DNA of 64,000 bases from Myrmaecium sp. VS I D KN 1 (Eukaryota; Ascomycota; Dothideomycetes; Valsariales; Valsariaceae), in assembly GCA_019775845.1 (NCBI GenBank), contig JADQAV010000010.1, positions 158,871-222,870 of the forward strand. Reading direction: 5' to 3'. Shown piece after piece: positions 51,617 through 61,938 of the stretch. The notes below the pieces were generated by a model that made no database searches, was not told the origin of the DNA, and was given only the letters and a program-made list of their open reading frames with translations. The position numbers and the translations under genes are program-made. Each line of letters starts with the position of its first letter. Within the stretch, counting starts at the first letter, position 1.

Positions 51617-52641
51617 ATGGACCATTCACATATGGTATGTCTCCCTGGTCTCACACCACCTTGACCAGTAGCATCACCACCACCATCAGACCCTCATCCT
51701 CCCACCCATCCTGCTCTCACCGAGACTGACCAACTCCCCTCACAGGACCACGACGGCATGGGCCACGACATGCCCGGCATGGACCACGGACACCAATGCA
51801 GCATGAACGTACGCTACTCCCCAACGTCCCTCCGATTCACTCCACTCACACCGACACCACCCAAACACAGATGCTCTTCACCTGGTCCACCCAAGACCTC
51901 TGCATCGTCTTCAAGCAATGGCACATCACCGGCACCGCCTCGCTGATCTGGTCGCTTCTGGCCATCGTGCTGATGACGGCCGGGTACGAGGCCGTGCGGG
52001 AGCTGAGCCGGCGGTATGAGAGCTATGAGCGTGGGAAGGTTCGGGAGGAGGATGGGGGGAGAGGTGAGTTTTGTCGTTTTTCTTGCTTGTTTCCTTCGCG
52101 GGGTGTGACGGTCTATGAGCGTGAGTGTGGGGAGGTGGGAGGGAAACCGAATCTCAAGAGGAAATTCAGGGTGATTTCGTTCACCTTATCTCATACCTTT
52201 CCTATTTTCCTTTTGTGATCTTCTTCCAAACATGATGTTAATCATCGTCGGATCCACGACGAACAAAAAGACATCCCCACCTCCCTGCCAACACCACCTG
52301 CACACGAATCGAGCTCATTACTTTGGTCAGGGAGGAGCCCCGCGTGGGCGGCCACCGCCCCGACGCCGCGGAAGAGCAAGGCTATCAAGGCGGCGCTGTA
52401 TGCCGTACAAGTGTTTTACTCGTTCTTCATCATGTGAGTCTTCCCTTTTCGTTCTCCCGACAAGCCAGACTTCTACAAGGCCTAGTCGTTATGTTCCTGT
52501 GGCTCATATAGCGCTTTCGATTCCAGGCTCCTGTTCATGACCTACAATGGTTGGGTCATGCTCGCCGTCGCCGTCGGCGCGTTCGTGGGCTACATGGCCT
52601 TTGGCGGTTCCAGCGCGACCAAGTCGGTTGCTTGTCATTGA
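51617..52641 (+). CDS. CTR-family copper transporter
   Basis: Family role: trimeric high-affinity Cu(I) channel of plasma or vacuolar membrane. Exons 51617-51634 (18 nt), 51746-51808, 51871-52063, 52271-52433 and 52527-52641; introns of 111, 62, 207 and 93 nt; 183 residues. The Met/His-rich N-terminus is MDHSHMDHDGMGHDMPGMD, then HGHQCSMNMLFTWST. Three membrane spans: TM1 TASLIWSLLAIVLMTAGYEA; TM2 VQVFYSFFIMLLFMTYNGW, with the copper-selecting MxxxM motif as MLLFM; TM3 VMLAVAVGAFVGYMAFG, with GxxxG packing. The loop between TM1 and TM2 carries REL/SRRYESYERGK and a Pro/Ser linker. The 207-nt intron has a weak acceptor (AAAAAG), so the loop sequence is the least certain part. The C-terminal tail is short and ends CH. 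Confidence 0.88.
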
Positions 52642-53502
52642 AGGTGATGTCCCCTATTGTGGTGCTGTCAGGCATCGTCCCAAAGGGGCCTACCAGATTG
52701 AGTGAGAGTAATGGTGCAGATGTGGCGCCATATCGATTAGTCCATCGATGTTCGGCGCTGGTGTTACGTTCGTTGGCTTTCCTACATGTTAGACGGCATT
52801 CATATGTGAAACCAGACAGAAACCATGAGAGTGTCAGCTCGGTCACCTCGATTCACGCTTCTCTCCCTGCTTCCTGCAAACCTTTCAATTCGTTTCTATC
52901 CATCTTCTCTTATCACGACTTCCTCTTCCCTCTGCCACTGCCCTCTTCACCTGCGGATCCCCATCGAACCAGGAGCCGAGAACGAAGGAAGCGTCGCACA
53001 GCCACAGCGCCTCCGCCACACGGGACGAGGCTGAGGCGGCGCATTCTCGGTCCCCGGTTCTTCACGTCCTCGGCTAGAACCCCCACTATCCCCTTTTCGG
53101 GCTGAGCGAACCCAGTTTTCCCGGCCGGATTCCACCGTATGACATAACAGGCCGACGCCCCGGGCGGGCGTCGTCATCGTCTTTTGATGATGGAACGATG
53201 GATGATGAAGGGGGAGAGGAGGGAAAGGTTAAGGTAGGGTTGTTGGTGACGCAAAATATAATTGGGGGCGTTTATAAGTACTACCTGGTCCCGCCTGATC
53301 CCTGTTCTTGTTCTCTTTCTTTTCACTTGCTTTCTTTCTCGTCTTCTTCTTCTTAGCACGCTTGATATATCCAAACCAGGAGCCTCATTCCATCAACGAG
53401 GATCCAGACAACCTTCTACCAAACACTGCGTGACCTCGCAGAACACACCAACACACACACACACATATATATACCAACCAGAAAAAGAACCCACACAAAA
53501 CC
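52642..53502. promoter_or_regulatory. Region between CTR and glycine-rich gene, with TATA box
   Basis: 861 bp. A TATA-like tttataag at 53271-53278 lies about 230 bp before the next start, followed by a CT-rich leader and an AC/AT microsatellite (53450-53473), as in strongly expressed fungal genes. A 184-codon open frame at 52551 is partly CTR coding in another frame and is not a gene. Confidence 0.5.
53450..53473. repeat. (AC)n(AT)n microsatellite
   Basis: Dinucleotide run in the 5' leader of the glycine-rich gene, ending about 30 bp before its ATG. Confidence 0.85.
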
Positions 53503-54108
53503 ATGAACCCCAACAACCCCAACTCCGGCCCCCCACCCCAAGAAGGCGGCGACCGCGGCCTCTTCGGCAACAGCTCCCACAACCCCAACCAAGGCTACCA
53601 CCACCAATCCCTCCTCCAAAAAGGCATCCACCTGCTCGAGCGCAAGGTCGCCCAGAAAACGGGGATGGGCATGGGCGTGGGCGGTGGCTACAACAACAAC
53701 GGCTACAATAACGGCGGCGGTGGTGGATATGCCGCCCCGATGAACCAAAACTACGGTCGTCCGCCGCAGCAGGGTGGGTTTCAGTTCGGCGGCGGCGGGT
53801 ATGGAGGTCCGCCGCAGCAAGGGGGGTTTCAGCATGGGGGCGCGATGCATGGGGGTGGGGGAGGTGGTGGGGGAGGTGGAGGACCTGGTGGGGGTGGGTT
53901 TGGAGGACCCGGTGGTGGGTTTGGTGGTGGTGGAGGAGGGGGAATGGGTGGTGGTGGGTTTGGTGGGCATCATGGCGGAGGACCCGGTGGTGGGGGAGGA
54001 CCCGGTGGTGGTGGGTTTGGAGGTGGTGGACATCATGGTGGTGGTGGTGGACCGGGTGGTGGTGGTCCTGGAGGCCCCGGCGGTGGCGGCGGTGGTGGAC
54101 GGTGGTAA
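53503..54108 (+). CDS. Glycine-rich low-complexity protein
   Basis: Single exon, 201 residues, complete, not assignable to a named family. The N-terminus is polar (MNPNNPNSGPPPQEGGDRGL). It is followed by a short amphipathic helix (HHQSLLQKGIHLLERKVAQK), a Gly/Asn/Tyr stretch (GYNNNGYNNGGGGGY), two GRPPQQGGFQFGG / GGPPQQGGFQHGG repeats, and about 100 residues of Gly with Pro, Phe and His, ending GGGRW. No signal peptide. Composition resembles fungal Gly-rich stress or condensate-forming proteins. The upstream TATA box and CT-rich leader suggest high expression. That it is coding is supported by the single long frame beginning with a normal ATG context (aaaaccatga). Confidence 0.75.
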   Translation: MNPNNPNSGPPPQEGGDRGLFGNSSHNPNQGYHHQSLLQKGIHLLERKVAQKTGMGMGVGGGYNNNGYNNGGGGGYAAPMNQNYGRPPQQGGFQFGGGGYGGPPQQGGFQHGGAMHGGGGGGGGGGGPGGGGFGGPGGGFGGGGGGGMGGGGFGGHHGGGPGGGGGPGGGGFGGGGHHGGGGGPGGGGPGGPGGGGGGGRW

Positions 54109-54644
54109 AGTTGGGAGAGCATGGGATGGTGAGGAGATGTGGGGGAGGAGGATGGAAGGTTGATACCCGGAGGGAATTGCGGAGTCTAGATGTAACAGCG
54201 GAGTGGAAATATCTCAATATGTCTTTTTTCTTAGGAGATTGGAAATTTGTATAACTTCGGACTATATATGAATTTAGAACAGAAATCCATCAAATGCAAT
54301 TGATCGAAAGAGAAACATTAACTTTATCACGGCATCGCTTTCAAACTCCTTGTGATCCGTCAGTAGATGATTGATGATGCAGGACGAGAAAATGGGAGAG
54401 ACGGAAATAATCAGCTTCTTCAAAAGGTGACCAATGATTCATGCCTATCCTACAAATCGAAAATGAGATCAAAAAGAACCTCCTCCGATTTTGTCCGTCA
54501 CTATCAGACAGTAGTGAAACACATGCAAAAAAGAGGGAAAGAAAATTGTGAAAAACACTCGATCAAAACCCATCGCCCAAAGCCCAATCATGAAAAAAGG
54601 AAAAGAAAAAGAGAAGTCTACACAAATACCCAGTCATTCACCCC
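54109..54644. other. Convergent 3' region, glycine-rich gene / BRR2
   Basis: 536 bp, AT-rich, expected to hold two 3' UTRs. No gene seen. Confidence 0.4.
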
Positions 54645-57600
54645 CTACTCCTGCATCTCATCCCCCTCACTCTCCTCATCTTCCTCGTCCTCCTCACCCT
54701 CCTGAACCTCAGCCTCAAACTGCGGCGCCTGATCCACACCAACATAGCTATCGCTAACCAAGTACAAGGTGAAAGTTTTCTTCCCCGGCGCAGTCGGGGT
54801 AAACTCCAACTTCAGGGTGAGCTTCTTCGGGATCGCGATCCGCTTGACACCGACCAGCGTTTTCGTCTCTTCCTCCGCCACCACCAGCCACCAGCCCTCC
54901 GTCTTCTCGCGCGGGTAGAAGGGCGCGTGCACCTCCGGGTTCGGGTTCGGCTTCGCCTGCCCGGCCTCCTCGTCCTCCTCTCCCGTGTCGCGCTCGATGG
55001 TGACGTTGATGTAGTTCGGCTGGCCCGCGACCACCTCCTCGCCTTCCGGAAGCTCGAAGTTGAGGTCGACGTTGGGGTAGTAGTCGTTGGTGAACTTGGC
55101 CGCGTCGGCGAGCTGGCGCTGGGAGAAGCCGAGACGTTTGATGAGCTTGTCGTAGTCCTTGTTCTCCTCCGGGTCCATCGCCTCCATGAACTCGTAGACG
55201 TCGTTGATGCCGAATTCGCTGGCCGTCTTGACGGCGTTGTTGTCGAAGTGCGGGATCTGCTTGAGCGGGGAGTCATACTCCCACATGGCTTGCACGACCA
55301 TCTGGCACATCTCCATCGCGCGCATGGCATTAAGGTGGGCTTCACTGGAAAGCACGTCCGCAGCGGCCATGAGAAGGTTGAGGATCTTGTTGAGAATGAC
55401 CTCCTGATCCTTGGCCAGGTCAACAGGAAGCTGCATGCGCGAGAAGTGGGCTTGCAGAAGGACAAACGCCTTGAAGTGAGGGGTTTCGTATTGAGGGTCA
55501 GCAAGCTTGACAGGCACGCGGTCGTAAATGCGACGAAGAATGTGCTCTTCGTGACGACGGATCTGCACCTCGTCGAACTCGTTGGCTGCGGTGACAATCT
55601 CAAGCAACTGCTTGGACTTGACCTTGCCATTCAGCGACAGAAGAAGGGTCTGCATCGTGTAGAAGCTAACGTCGTAGTACGAGGCAATCATCGTGGGGTT
55701 GAGCGGCGTGATGCTGTCCTCTTCCTCGTCATGATCGATGTGCTTCGCCTCCACGAGCTCTTCAATAGTCTTCTCAACACGATCGGAGAGGAAGGCCGAA
55801 AGACCATCGTTGGAGTTGTCGGTCATGAAGTAGTACGAGGGGTTGACCAAGAGACGGCGGTAAAAGTACGTGTACGTAAGCCAGTCGATACCATCTTGCG
55901 TGTTCTGAATCTGCCTGTTGGCAATTTCGGTCAGGAACACATCGGCGATGTAGTCCTGCAGGTGAGACTCCACAGGGAGCGCCTCCTCCAGGAACTTCTT
56001 ATAGTAGTCACGCTTGACCGCGGGCACCATCAGCACACCCTTGGCGATCTTGTCCTCACCGACCCTGCCAGCCTTGCCGAACATTTGCAGGATCTCGGAG
56101 ATGGGGTAATCGATGTAACGATGCTCGCGGCCCTCGTAGAATTGCGTACCCATGACAATGACCATGTGCGCAGTGTTTTCAATCTCCCAGCAGCAGTCCC
56201 TGGAGACCAGCATCACCTGAATAGCACCGATCTTGAAGAAATGCTGCACAGCCTTCTTGTCGAAGTTGCTCAAAGCCTCGTGATAGTAGCCGATACCATG
56301 GCTCAAGGACTCGGCCAAAGCACGCTCGTTGATCTTCTCCAATACCGGAGCCATCTCTCCCACCGAGGCGTTCAGGAACCGATCATCGTCATCATAAGAC
56401 ATGCAGACGGACAAGAGATCCAGCGCAGAGTTGCGGACCTGCTTGCGGCTCGGGACAAACACCAAGGCCGGCTTGTCTGGGGACTGCTGACATATAGCTT
56501 GATAGACAGGCTTCGCCATAGCAAGCATAAGGGACGGGAAATGAGGGATGCTGAAAGTAGGCAGAGTGAGCGCCAGGGGCACTGCTCGAACAGCAGGGCT
56601 GAAGTTGAAGATTGTATGCTTAGTGGCACCAATCCACTCTCCAAGGTCACGAGCGTTGGCAAGAGACACGGCCAGAGCAACGATTCGCAGGCCAGATTGG
56701 AGCTGGACACCCATGGCGATCATCCGAGAGATGACCGTCTCGTAAACATAGCCGCCATGTCCGCCGAGCATATGAAGCTCGTCGGCAATAAGCAGATTGA
56801 CGCTCTGGACGTTCTTCCTGCGTTGCCATGCCCTGGAAAGGACGTCCCACTGGGCAGGAGTAGCGAGTATCAGGTCACCCTCAGCCAGCAGGCGAAGGTC
56901 TGCGGTGTTCTCACCAGTGAGCTTGACGATGTTCTTGCCTCCGCCGATGTGTGACAGGCGCTGCTTCCAATCTTTGAAGCGGTTATCCACGATTTCTTGG
57001 AATGGCGCGATGTACACCGCGCGCGTACCATCATTCTTGGACCAGTGTCTGAGCAAAGCGAACTCAGCACAAACCGTCTTACCCATACCAGTAGCCGCAG
57101 CAACGACAACGCTGTCGTCTGAGTTGTATAGGGAGTTGAACACCTGAGTCTGGACCTTGTTGAAGCTCGCGAAATTCTTGTACAGCTCCTGATACTCCTT
57201 GTTCTTGAGCGCAGACACAGGCAACGGCTGCAGGTCAAGGAGCGGGGTGTGAGGAGGGAACTTCTCAGGCAAGATGAGCTTCTGGAACGACACCGCTATT
57301 CTCGACTCAGAATGCATCCACCTATCCGAGATGAGGGACAAGAAGTAGTGCGGAGGCATCGGCTCAGTCATCGGCACCGTGAACTCGACCAAATGCTCAT
57401 TGTTTTCCGAGATGGCGTAGTCCTTCCTAAGCAAGAATTGATCGTGGAACAAGATCTCTTCGCCATCGCAGTCCTCGACGATGATCCAGAAACTCTCCGC
57501 ACTACCATGGAGGGAATCATCCCACTCAAAGTCAGGGGTGATCGTGAGTTGCATGCGGAGCATAGAGCGAGTGACCGGCTGAGCCACAGCTTCGATTTGT

Positions 57601-60600
57601 AAACGAGGGAACTTCTGCACAAGAGAACACACCGTCTTGCCAGCCTTGGGCATGCCAAGAAGCTCTCCCATTCGAGGGGGATCGAGATCGAAGTAGTTCG
57701 ACCACGGAACGTCGATACGCTCAGCCTTCTGAATGATATCCCGAGGGCACATGGGGAACTGACGAAGAGGACTCATCGTAGGCCACATGCGCCTCTCTGC
57801 CATCTTGCACAGATTCAGCGCCGTCTTTGCAACAGAGGCATATCCCTTCTTCAAAGCGATCTCAAACAGGGCACGAATGATACGGCCAGCGGACTGCGTC
57901 ACGTAGACGAGATCAGCCATAAGGGCGAGCCCTTCAAGCTTGAGGCGTGAGATGTAGGCTTGAAGTAGAACGTTGATCTTTGCATGTGGCTCCTCGATGC
58001 TCTCCTTCACAGGAATAGGTACCCTACCAAGAAGCTTGGCAAGTTCGAGCTTCTCATCCTGCCGGACAGGTATGTACTTGAACTCCTCACTGAGGGCGAA
58101 AATACGGAAGAGCTCGATCGGAGTGATGGAAGGCTGGATGTGCATGTTATAGGTATGCATGGAGCTGTGGCTGATGTAATAGTGGGACGCGATTCTTCCG
58201 AGTTCTGTCCCAGTGAGTCGGCCAGAGCGCTTGTCATATTTGATAAGCTGCGACTTCTCAAGGACGGTCGCTGCTGAATGTATCAAATCCACACGCTTCT
58301 GTTCCAGATACTCGTCGTCCTCGTAGTCTGCCCCGACGCTGTAGAGACCAGGTGATCTCAGCATACGCACGTACAAATACGTATATCCAAGCCATTCCAC
58401 ACCCTCATCCCTGTTGCGAACGTTTCCAAGTACGATTTCAGCGTTGAGATTGTCCGCCAACTTGCTCATGAACTGGGACTCGATCGGAAGTTGCTGGTTC
58501 AGCAGGGAAAGGTAGTACTGCATCTCGTTTTGCGTTGTGATGATGATACCTTCACCGAAGGTGTCGAACTGTGGTCGACCAGCACGACCAAGCATCTGGA
58601 GAACATCCTGCGGGCTGAGCTCGACCCAGCTACCCTTCTCAGGGGAATAGACCTGTGTGCCCTTGATGATGACAGTGTGGGCGGGAAGGTTGACACCCCA
58701 GGCCAAGGTCGCGGTACAAACTAGCACTTGGATTGAACCATCGGCAAAAAGATCCTCAACCGACGTTCTGTCGGCACGGCTCATACCAGCGTGATGGATA
58801 CCAAAACCATACGGCATGAGGTCCTTGAGATCAGCATTAGTAACGTTTCCGGCTTCTTCACGAAGGATTTCCCGGCTCGCGGCGTCTGTTCGTAGAATCT
58901 GTCCAATGGTTTCCAGCTCAAGGGCCTTATCACGAATGTACTTGGCAGTCTTCGCAGTCTCCTTCCGAGAGTGCACGAAAATCAACATCTGATTTCGGTT
59001 TTGGCCAACCTGCTCCAACACCTTCGTGTAGCAGACATCGTTCATCGTCTTAAGCTGCTTGATAGCCTTCTTATCGGTGACTCCGATGAACTCCTGCCTC
59101 AGGGGACAAGGCCTGAACGTAGCGTCAAAATGAAACAAGCCTTTCATAGGATCGACACGGAGGAAGCTGGCTACATCGCGGTAATTGGGAAGGGTAGCAC
59201 TCAGACCGACGATGCGGACCGGGTCACCAGTCTGCTCTATCCTGCGCATAGTTCTAGCAACAATGCTTTCCAGAACCGGACCACGATCATCGTGAAGAAG
59301 ATGGATTTCATCAATGCAGATGAGTCTGACAAGGTTGGTGTAGCTAGTGTCGGTGGCCTTGCGGGTGATGACGTCCCATTTTTCAGGTGTGGTAACGATG
59401 ACTTGAGTCTCAGCAATCTGCTGCTTGGTGAGCTGGCGATCACCAGTCAGCTCGGATACCCGGATGCCGTAAGGCTCCAGACGTTTCCCGAAGTTGCCGA
59501 CTTGCTCTGCAACCAAGGCCTTCAGAGGGGCGATGAAAACGATCTTGAAGTCATCGAGGGCAATCTCGCCAGTTTCCGGATTCCGGTGTTTACCGATCTC
59601 GCGGAGCATGGCCAGCATGGCGACGTTGGTCTTTCCGGAACCGGTGGGCGCACAGATGAGCATGTTGCCGTCATCTTCGAACGCTGTAGGATAGCAACGA
59701 GTCTGGATGCGATTGAGGGACTTAGAGGTCCCGAATCCGACACGCGCCCAGTCGGGCATCTCGGACGTGGGCATGAGGGGAGGCTCGTTTGCGTCCTTCT
59801 TGGGCTTTGGCGCCGGTACGTGGATCTCTTCGTAGCCCTTGAAAGTTCGCTTGGTGGTTCCCTGAGGAAGCTTGACGTTGGGATTCGTCATCAAGTGGTT
59901 GCCTTGCTCGAAAACGAGGTTCTCGAGATTGATCAGACGTTTTGGTTGTAAACCGCCGACGAGGCCGCCTTCCTTCCCGGCATCACCCATGGCAACATCT
60001 TGGTCCTTCTTTGCTGACGGGACCTCGATGTCCATCAGGTCAAGCTTCATCTTCTTGACGGTGGCGGAGTCATCTGCGCCGGTTTCGTCTCTGCTGCGAA
60101 GCTCGTTGAGGATGGATCTGTGACCGGCCGCAATCATTTCCCGCTCGACCGCGGCCCTGGCATCCTTGTCCTCCGCGACGCGGCGCCACCTGGTGACCCA
60201 AACGATCTTATCTCTATTAAGAACCAACTTTGCGACAAGCTCGTGGTGTTCGTAGTCGAAGAGCTCCATGAGGTCGTTCTCGATTTCTCGGAGGGGCTTT
60301 TCCTCGCCATCTTCCGTCACACCGGAGAGTATTTGCAGGGCCTCCTGTGTCTTCTCGTTTTGAGTGTGTGCATCCTCGTACACATTACCGATCTGACGTT
60401 GTAACCAGTAGGCATCGATTTCGTGTGCTGGAATTAACTTATCGTCCTTCTTTTTGTCCGCCGCGCCGTCGGCAGGTCGTGAATCGATGATCATTTCGCC
60501 ATCCTCAGCTACCTCCGCACCCTCGATGTCTTCAGCAGGTGCTCCGCCAGCGGCAGCAGCCTCATCGTCACTACCCTCTTCCTCATCTGAAGTGTCGTCT

Positions 60601-61328
60601 TCGTCTCGGACCTCGTACGAAGGCCCGACGTCCTCCTCCTCCTCTTCCTCGTCGAAAACGACAGCGACACCCTGCTTCTCATCAAGTTCGGCATCTTCGC
60701 CCGCTTGATCCGCGTCGCCCATTTCCTCGTCCTCGTCTTGCGCATCGTAATCCGTAATCTTCTTGCCTAGGTTGACGAGTTCATTGAACTCTTTCGAGCC
60801 CATCGTCGTTCCGAGAATGTCGTCAATCTCCTTCTTGCGATCGAAGTCCTTGAGGTTCTCATCCTTCAGGTATTCCAGGACGGCATCAGCGGCACTGCGC
60901 GTGACATGGCTCGGCACATCCCCCAGGTGGCGTCCGACGATCGTAGTAATGAGCTCGTATGTGTCGCGGGTAGCGGGAGTTCGCGGTCGGTACTTCAAGT
61001 CCTCTACGATCAAGTCCTGCGCTGACAGAATGCCGCTCCCTAGCTGCTGATCTCGTTTCCGTTTCTTTTGCTCCCGCTCCAAAACATCTTCGCCTTCCCG
61101 TATGCTGCCGCGCTCCACGGCAGGGCCCTTCTTCTTCTGCACCGGCGCCGACTCGCGCGCGGTCCGCGAGCCCATGTCCTTGATACTGATCTTGCCGGCA
61201 AGAGACTCGGGGTCTCCGGTCGTTTCGTCTCCTCGGCGACTGACGAAGCGCCGGTCCGCCTGGAGGACCAGGTTGGACATGGCCGAGTACTTGAACTGCG
61301 CCAAGTTGTTCTCCTTTTTGTCCGCCAT
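54645..61328 (-). CDS. BRR2: BRR2, U5 snRNP RNA helicase (Ski2-like)
   Basis: Family role: ATP-dependent unwinding of U4/U6 during spliceosome activation. One exon, 2,227 residues, full family length. The N-terminal region (1-480) includes the PLUG/PWI-type part and acidic tracts. First helicase cassette: motif I APTGSGKTNVAML near residue 555, DEIHLLHDDRGP near 672, GLSATLPNYRDVASFL, QMLGRAGRPQFDTFG, then winged-helix and Sec63 domains (LPRMG-type text DLDPPRMGELLGMPKAGKTV). Second cassette: AATGMGKTVCAEFALL near 1410, ADELHMLGGHGG near 1513 (DELH instead of DExH), AVSLANARDLGEWIGATK and MFGKAGRVGEDK, then a second Sec63 unit. Departures from consensus in the second cassette (for example VSLANA for SATLPN) fit the known catalytically inactive C-terminal cassette. 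The C-terminus is acidic (EEDEEDEESEGDEMQE). Confidence 0.97.
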   Translation of the reverse strand: MADKKENNLAQFKYSAMSNLVLQADRRFVSRRGDETTGDPESLAGKISIKDMGSRTARESAPVQKKKGPAVERGSIREGEDVLEREQKKRKRDQQLGSGILSAQDLIVEDLKYRPRTPATRDTYELITTIVGRHLGDVPSHVTRSAADAVLEYLKDENLKDFDRKKEIDDILGTTMGSKEFNELVNLGKKITDYDAQDEDEEMGDADQAGEDAELDEKQGVAVVFDEEEEEEDVGPSYEVRDEDDTSDEEEGSDDEAAAAGGAPAEDIEGAEVAEDGEMIIDSRPADGAADKKKDDKLIPAHEIDAYWLQRQIGNVYEDAHTQNEKTQEALQILSGVTEDGEEKPLREIENDLMELFDYEHHELVAKLVLNRDKIVWVTRWRRVAEDKDARAAVEREMIAAGHRSILNELRSRDETGADDSATVKKMKLDLMDIEVPSAKKDQDVAMGDAGKEGGLVGGLQPKRLINLENLVFEQGNHLMTNPNVKLPQGTTKRTFKGYEEIHVPAPKPKKDANEPPLMPTSEMPDWARVGFGTSKSLNRIQTRCYPTAFEDDGNMLICAPTGSGKTNVAMLAMLREIGKHRNPETGEIALDDFKIVFIAPLKALVAEQVGNFGKRLEPYGIRVSELTGDRQLTKQQIAETQVIVTTPEKWDVITRKATDTSYTNLVRLICIDEIHLLHDDRGPVLESIVARTMRRIEQTGDPVRIVGLSATLPNYRDVASFLRVDPMKGLFHFDATFRPCPLRQEFIGVTDKKAIKQLKTMNDVCYTKVLEQVGQNRNQMLIFVHSRKETAKTAKYIRDKALELETIGQILRTDAASREILREEAGNVTNADLKDLMPYGFGIHHAGMSRADRTSVEDLFADGSIQVLVCTATLAWGVNLPAHTVIIKGTQVYSPEKGSWVELSPQDVLQMLGRAGRPQFDTFGEGIIITTQNEMQYYLSLLNQQLPIESQFMSKLADNLNAEIVLGNVRNRDEGVEWLGYTYLYVRMLRSPGLYSVGADYEDDEYLEQKRVDLIHSAATVLEKSQLIKYDKRSGRLTGTELGRIASHYYISHSSMHTYNMHIQPSITPIELFRIFALSEEFKYIPVRQDEKLELAKLLGRVPIPVKESIEEPHAKINVLLQAYISRLKLEGLALMADLVYVTQSAGRIIRALFEIALKKGYASVAKTALNLCKMAERRMWPTMSPLRQFPMCPRDIIQKAERIDVPWSNYFDLDPPRMGELLGMPKAGKTVCSLVQKFPRLQIEAVAQPVTRSMLRMQLTITPDFEWDDSLHGSAESFWIIVEDCDGEEILFHDQFLLRKDYAISENNEHLVEFTVPMTEPMPPHYFLSLISDRWMHSESRIAVSFQKLILPEKFPPHTPLLDLQPLPVSALKNKEYQELYKNFASFNKVQTQVFNSLYNSDDSVVVAAATGMGKTVCAEFALLRHWSKNDGTRAVYIAPFQEIVDNRFKDWKQRLSHIGGGKNIVKLTGENTADLRLLAEGDLILATPAQWDVLSRAWQRRKNVQSVNLLIADELHMLGGHGGYVYETVISRMIAMGVQLQSGLRIVALAVSLANARDLGEWIGATKHTIFNFSPAVRAVPLALTLPTFSIPHFPSLMLAMAKPVYQAICQQSPDKPALVFVPSRKQVRNSALDLLSVCMSYDDDDRFLNASVGEMAPVLEKINERALAESLSHGIGYYHEALSNFDKKAVQHFFKIGAIQVMLVSRDCCWEIENTAHMVIVMGTQFYEGREHRYIDYPISEILQMFGKAGRVGEDKIAKGVLMVPAVKRDYYKKFLEEALPVESHLQDYIADVFLTEIANRQIQNTQDGIDWLTYTYFYRRLLVNPSYYFMTDNSNDGLSAFLSDRVEKTIEELVEAKHIDHDEEEDSITPLNPTMIASYYDVSFYTMQTLLLSLNGKVKSKQLLEIVTAANEFDEVQIRRHEEHILRRIYDRVPVKLADPQYETPHFKAFVLLQAHFSRMQLPVDLAKDQEVILNKILNLLMAAADVLSSEAHLNAMRAMEMCQMVVQAMWEYDSPLKQIPHFDNNAVKTASEFGINDVYEFMEAMDPEENKDYDKLIKRLGFSQRQLADAAKFTNDYYPNVDLNFELPEGEEVVAGQPNYINVTIERDTGEEDEEAGQAKPNPNPEVHAPFYPREKTEGWWLVVAEEETKTLVGVKRIAIPKKLTLKLEFTPTAPGKKTFTLYLVSDSYVGVDQAPQFEAEVQEGEEDEEDEESEGDEMQE

Positions 61329-61938
61329 CTTGACTGCTTTCGGTAGGAATTAAGGAAGATAGGTGGCGTCGGTTTTGGGTGGAATGGAAAGAGCGCGTCC
61401 GGGAAACGGAGGCCGAGAAGCAGTCGCAGTCAAAATGAAGGTGAGGAGTGACTGTGGCGATAAGAAGCAGGAAAGAAGAAGGGTGTTAAGAAGGTGCAGT
61501 GATTAGAGGCAGGTTCAAGGCAAGTCAGCCTCGCATGAAGACGCGAGAGGTCCGATAGCTTCACTTCGATAATTTGACCCGCGTCTGATTATGTAAGAGC
61601 TTGGCATTACAAGCACCAATCCTTGGGCCTCAGGCATACATATCTATCAACTGCGGTGTATATTACCATGTCTCTGCAAGATTTTGCAATCAACTCTCTG
61701 CATGATCGGACAGTCTTCTTCTTCCGCTTGGGTTTCCACGGGAAGTAGGGGAATGCACCCTCACACATGCGGTACCACGAAGAGGCAGGAAAAATGTATC
61801 CAATGCACATGAAGTGCTGTTCGAGCTTACACGTAGCCATCTCCATATCTAAACTCCGCCCGCACTGCTGGAACCTCGTTTTCCTATCATACACGCCATG
61901 GACAGATGAAGATAAAACAGCCCAAGTTTTCACCCCCT
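61329..61938. other. Region between BRR2 and TVP23
   Basis: 610 bp: BRR2 promoter at the left, TVP23 3' UTR at the right. No TATA box near the BRR2 start, nothing else seen. Confidence 0.4.

Noticed and set aside
52551-53105. 184-codon frame after the CTR gene
   Set aside because: Its first part is CTR exon 5 in another frame; the remainder is Ser/Arg/Pro-rich non-coding sequence.
54927-56954. 675-codon + frame opposite BRR2, and a 326-codon frame at 58971-59951
   Set aside because: Antisense shadows of a highly conserved helicase gene; no family resemblance.
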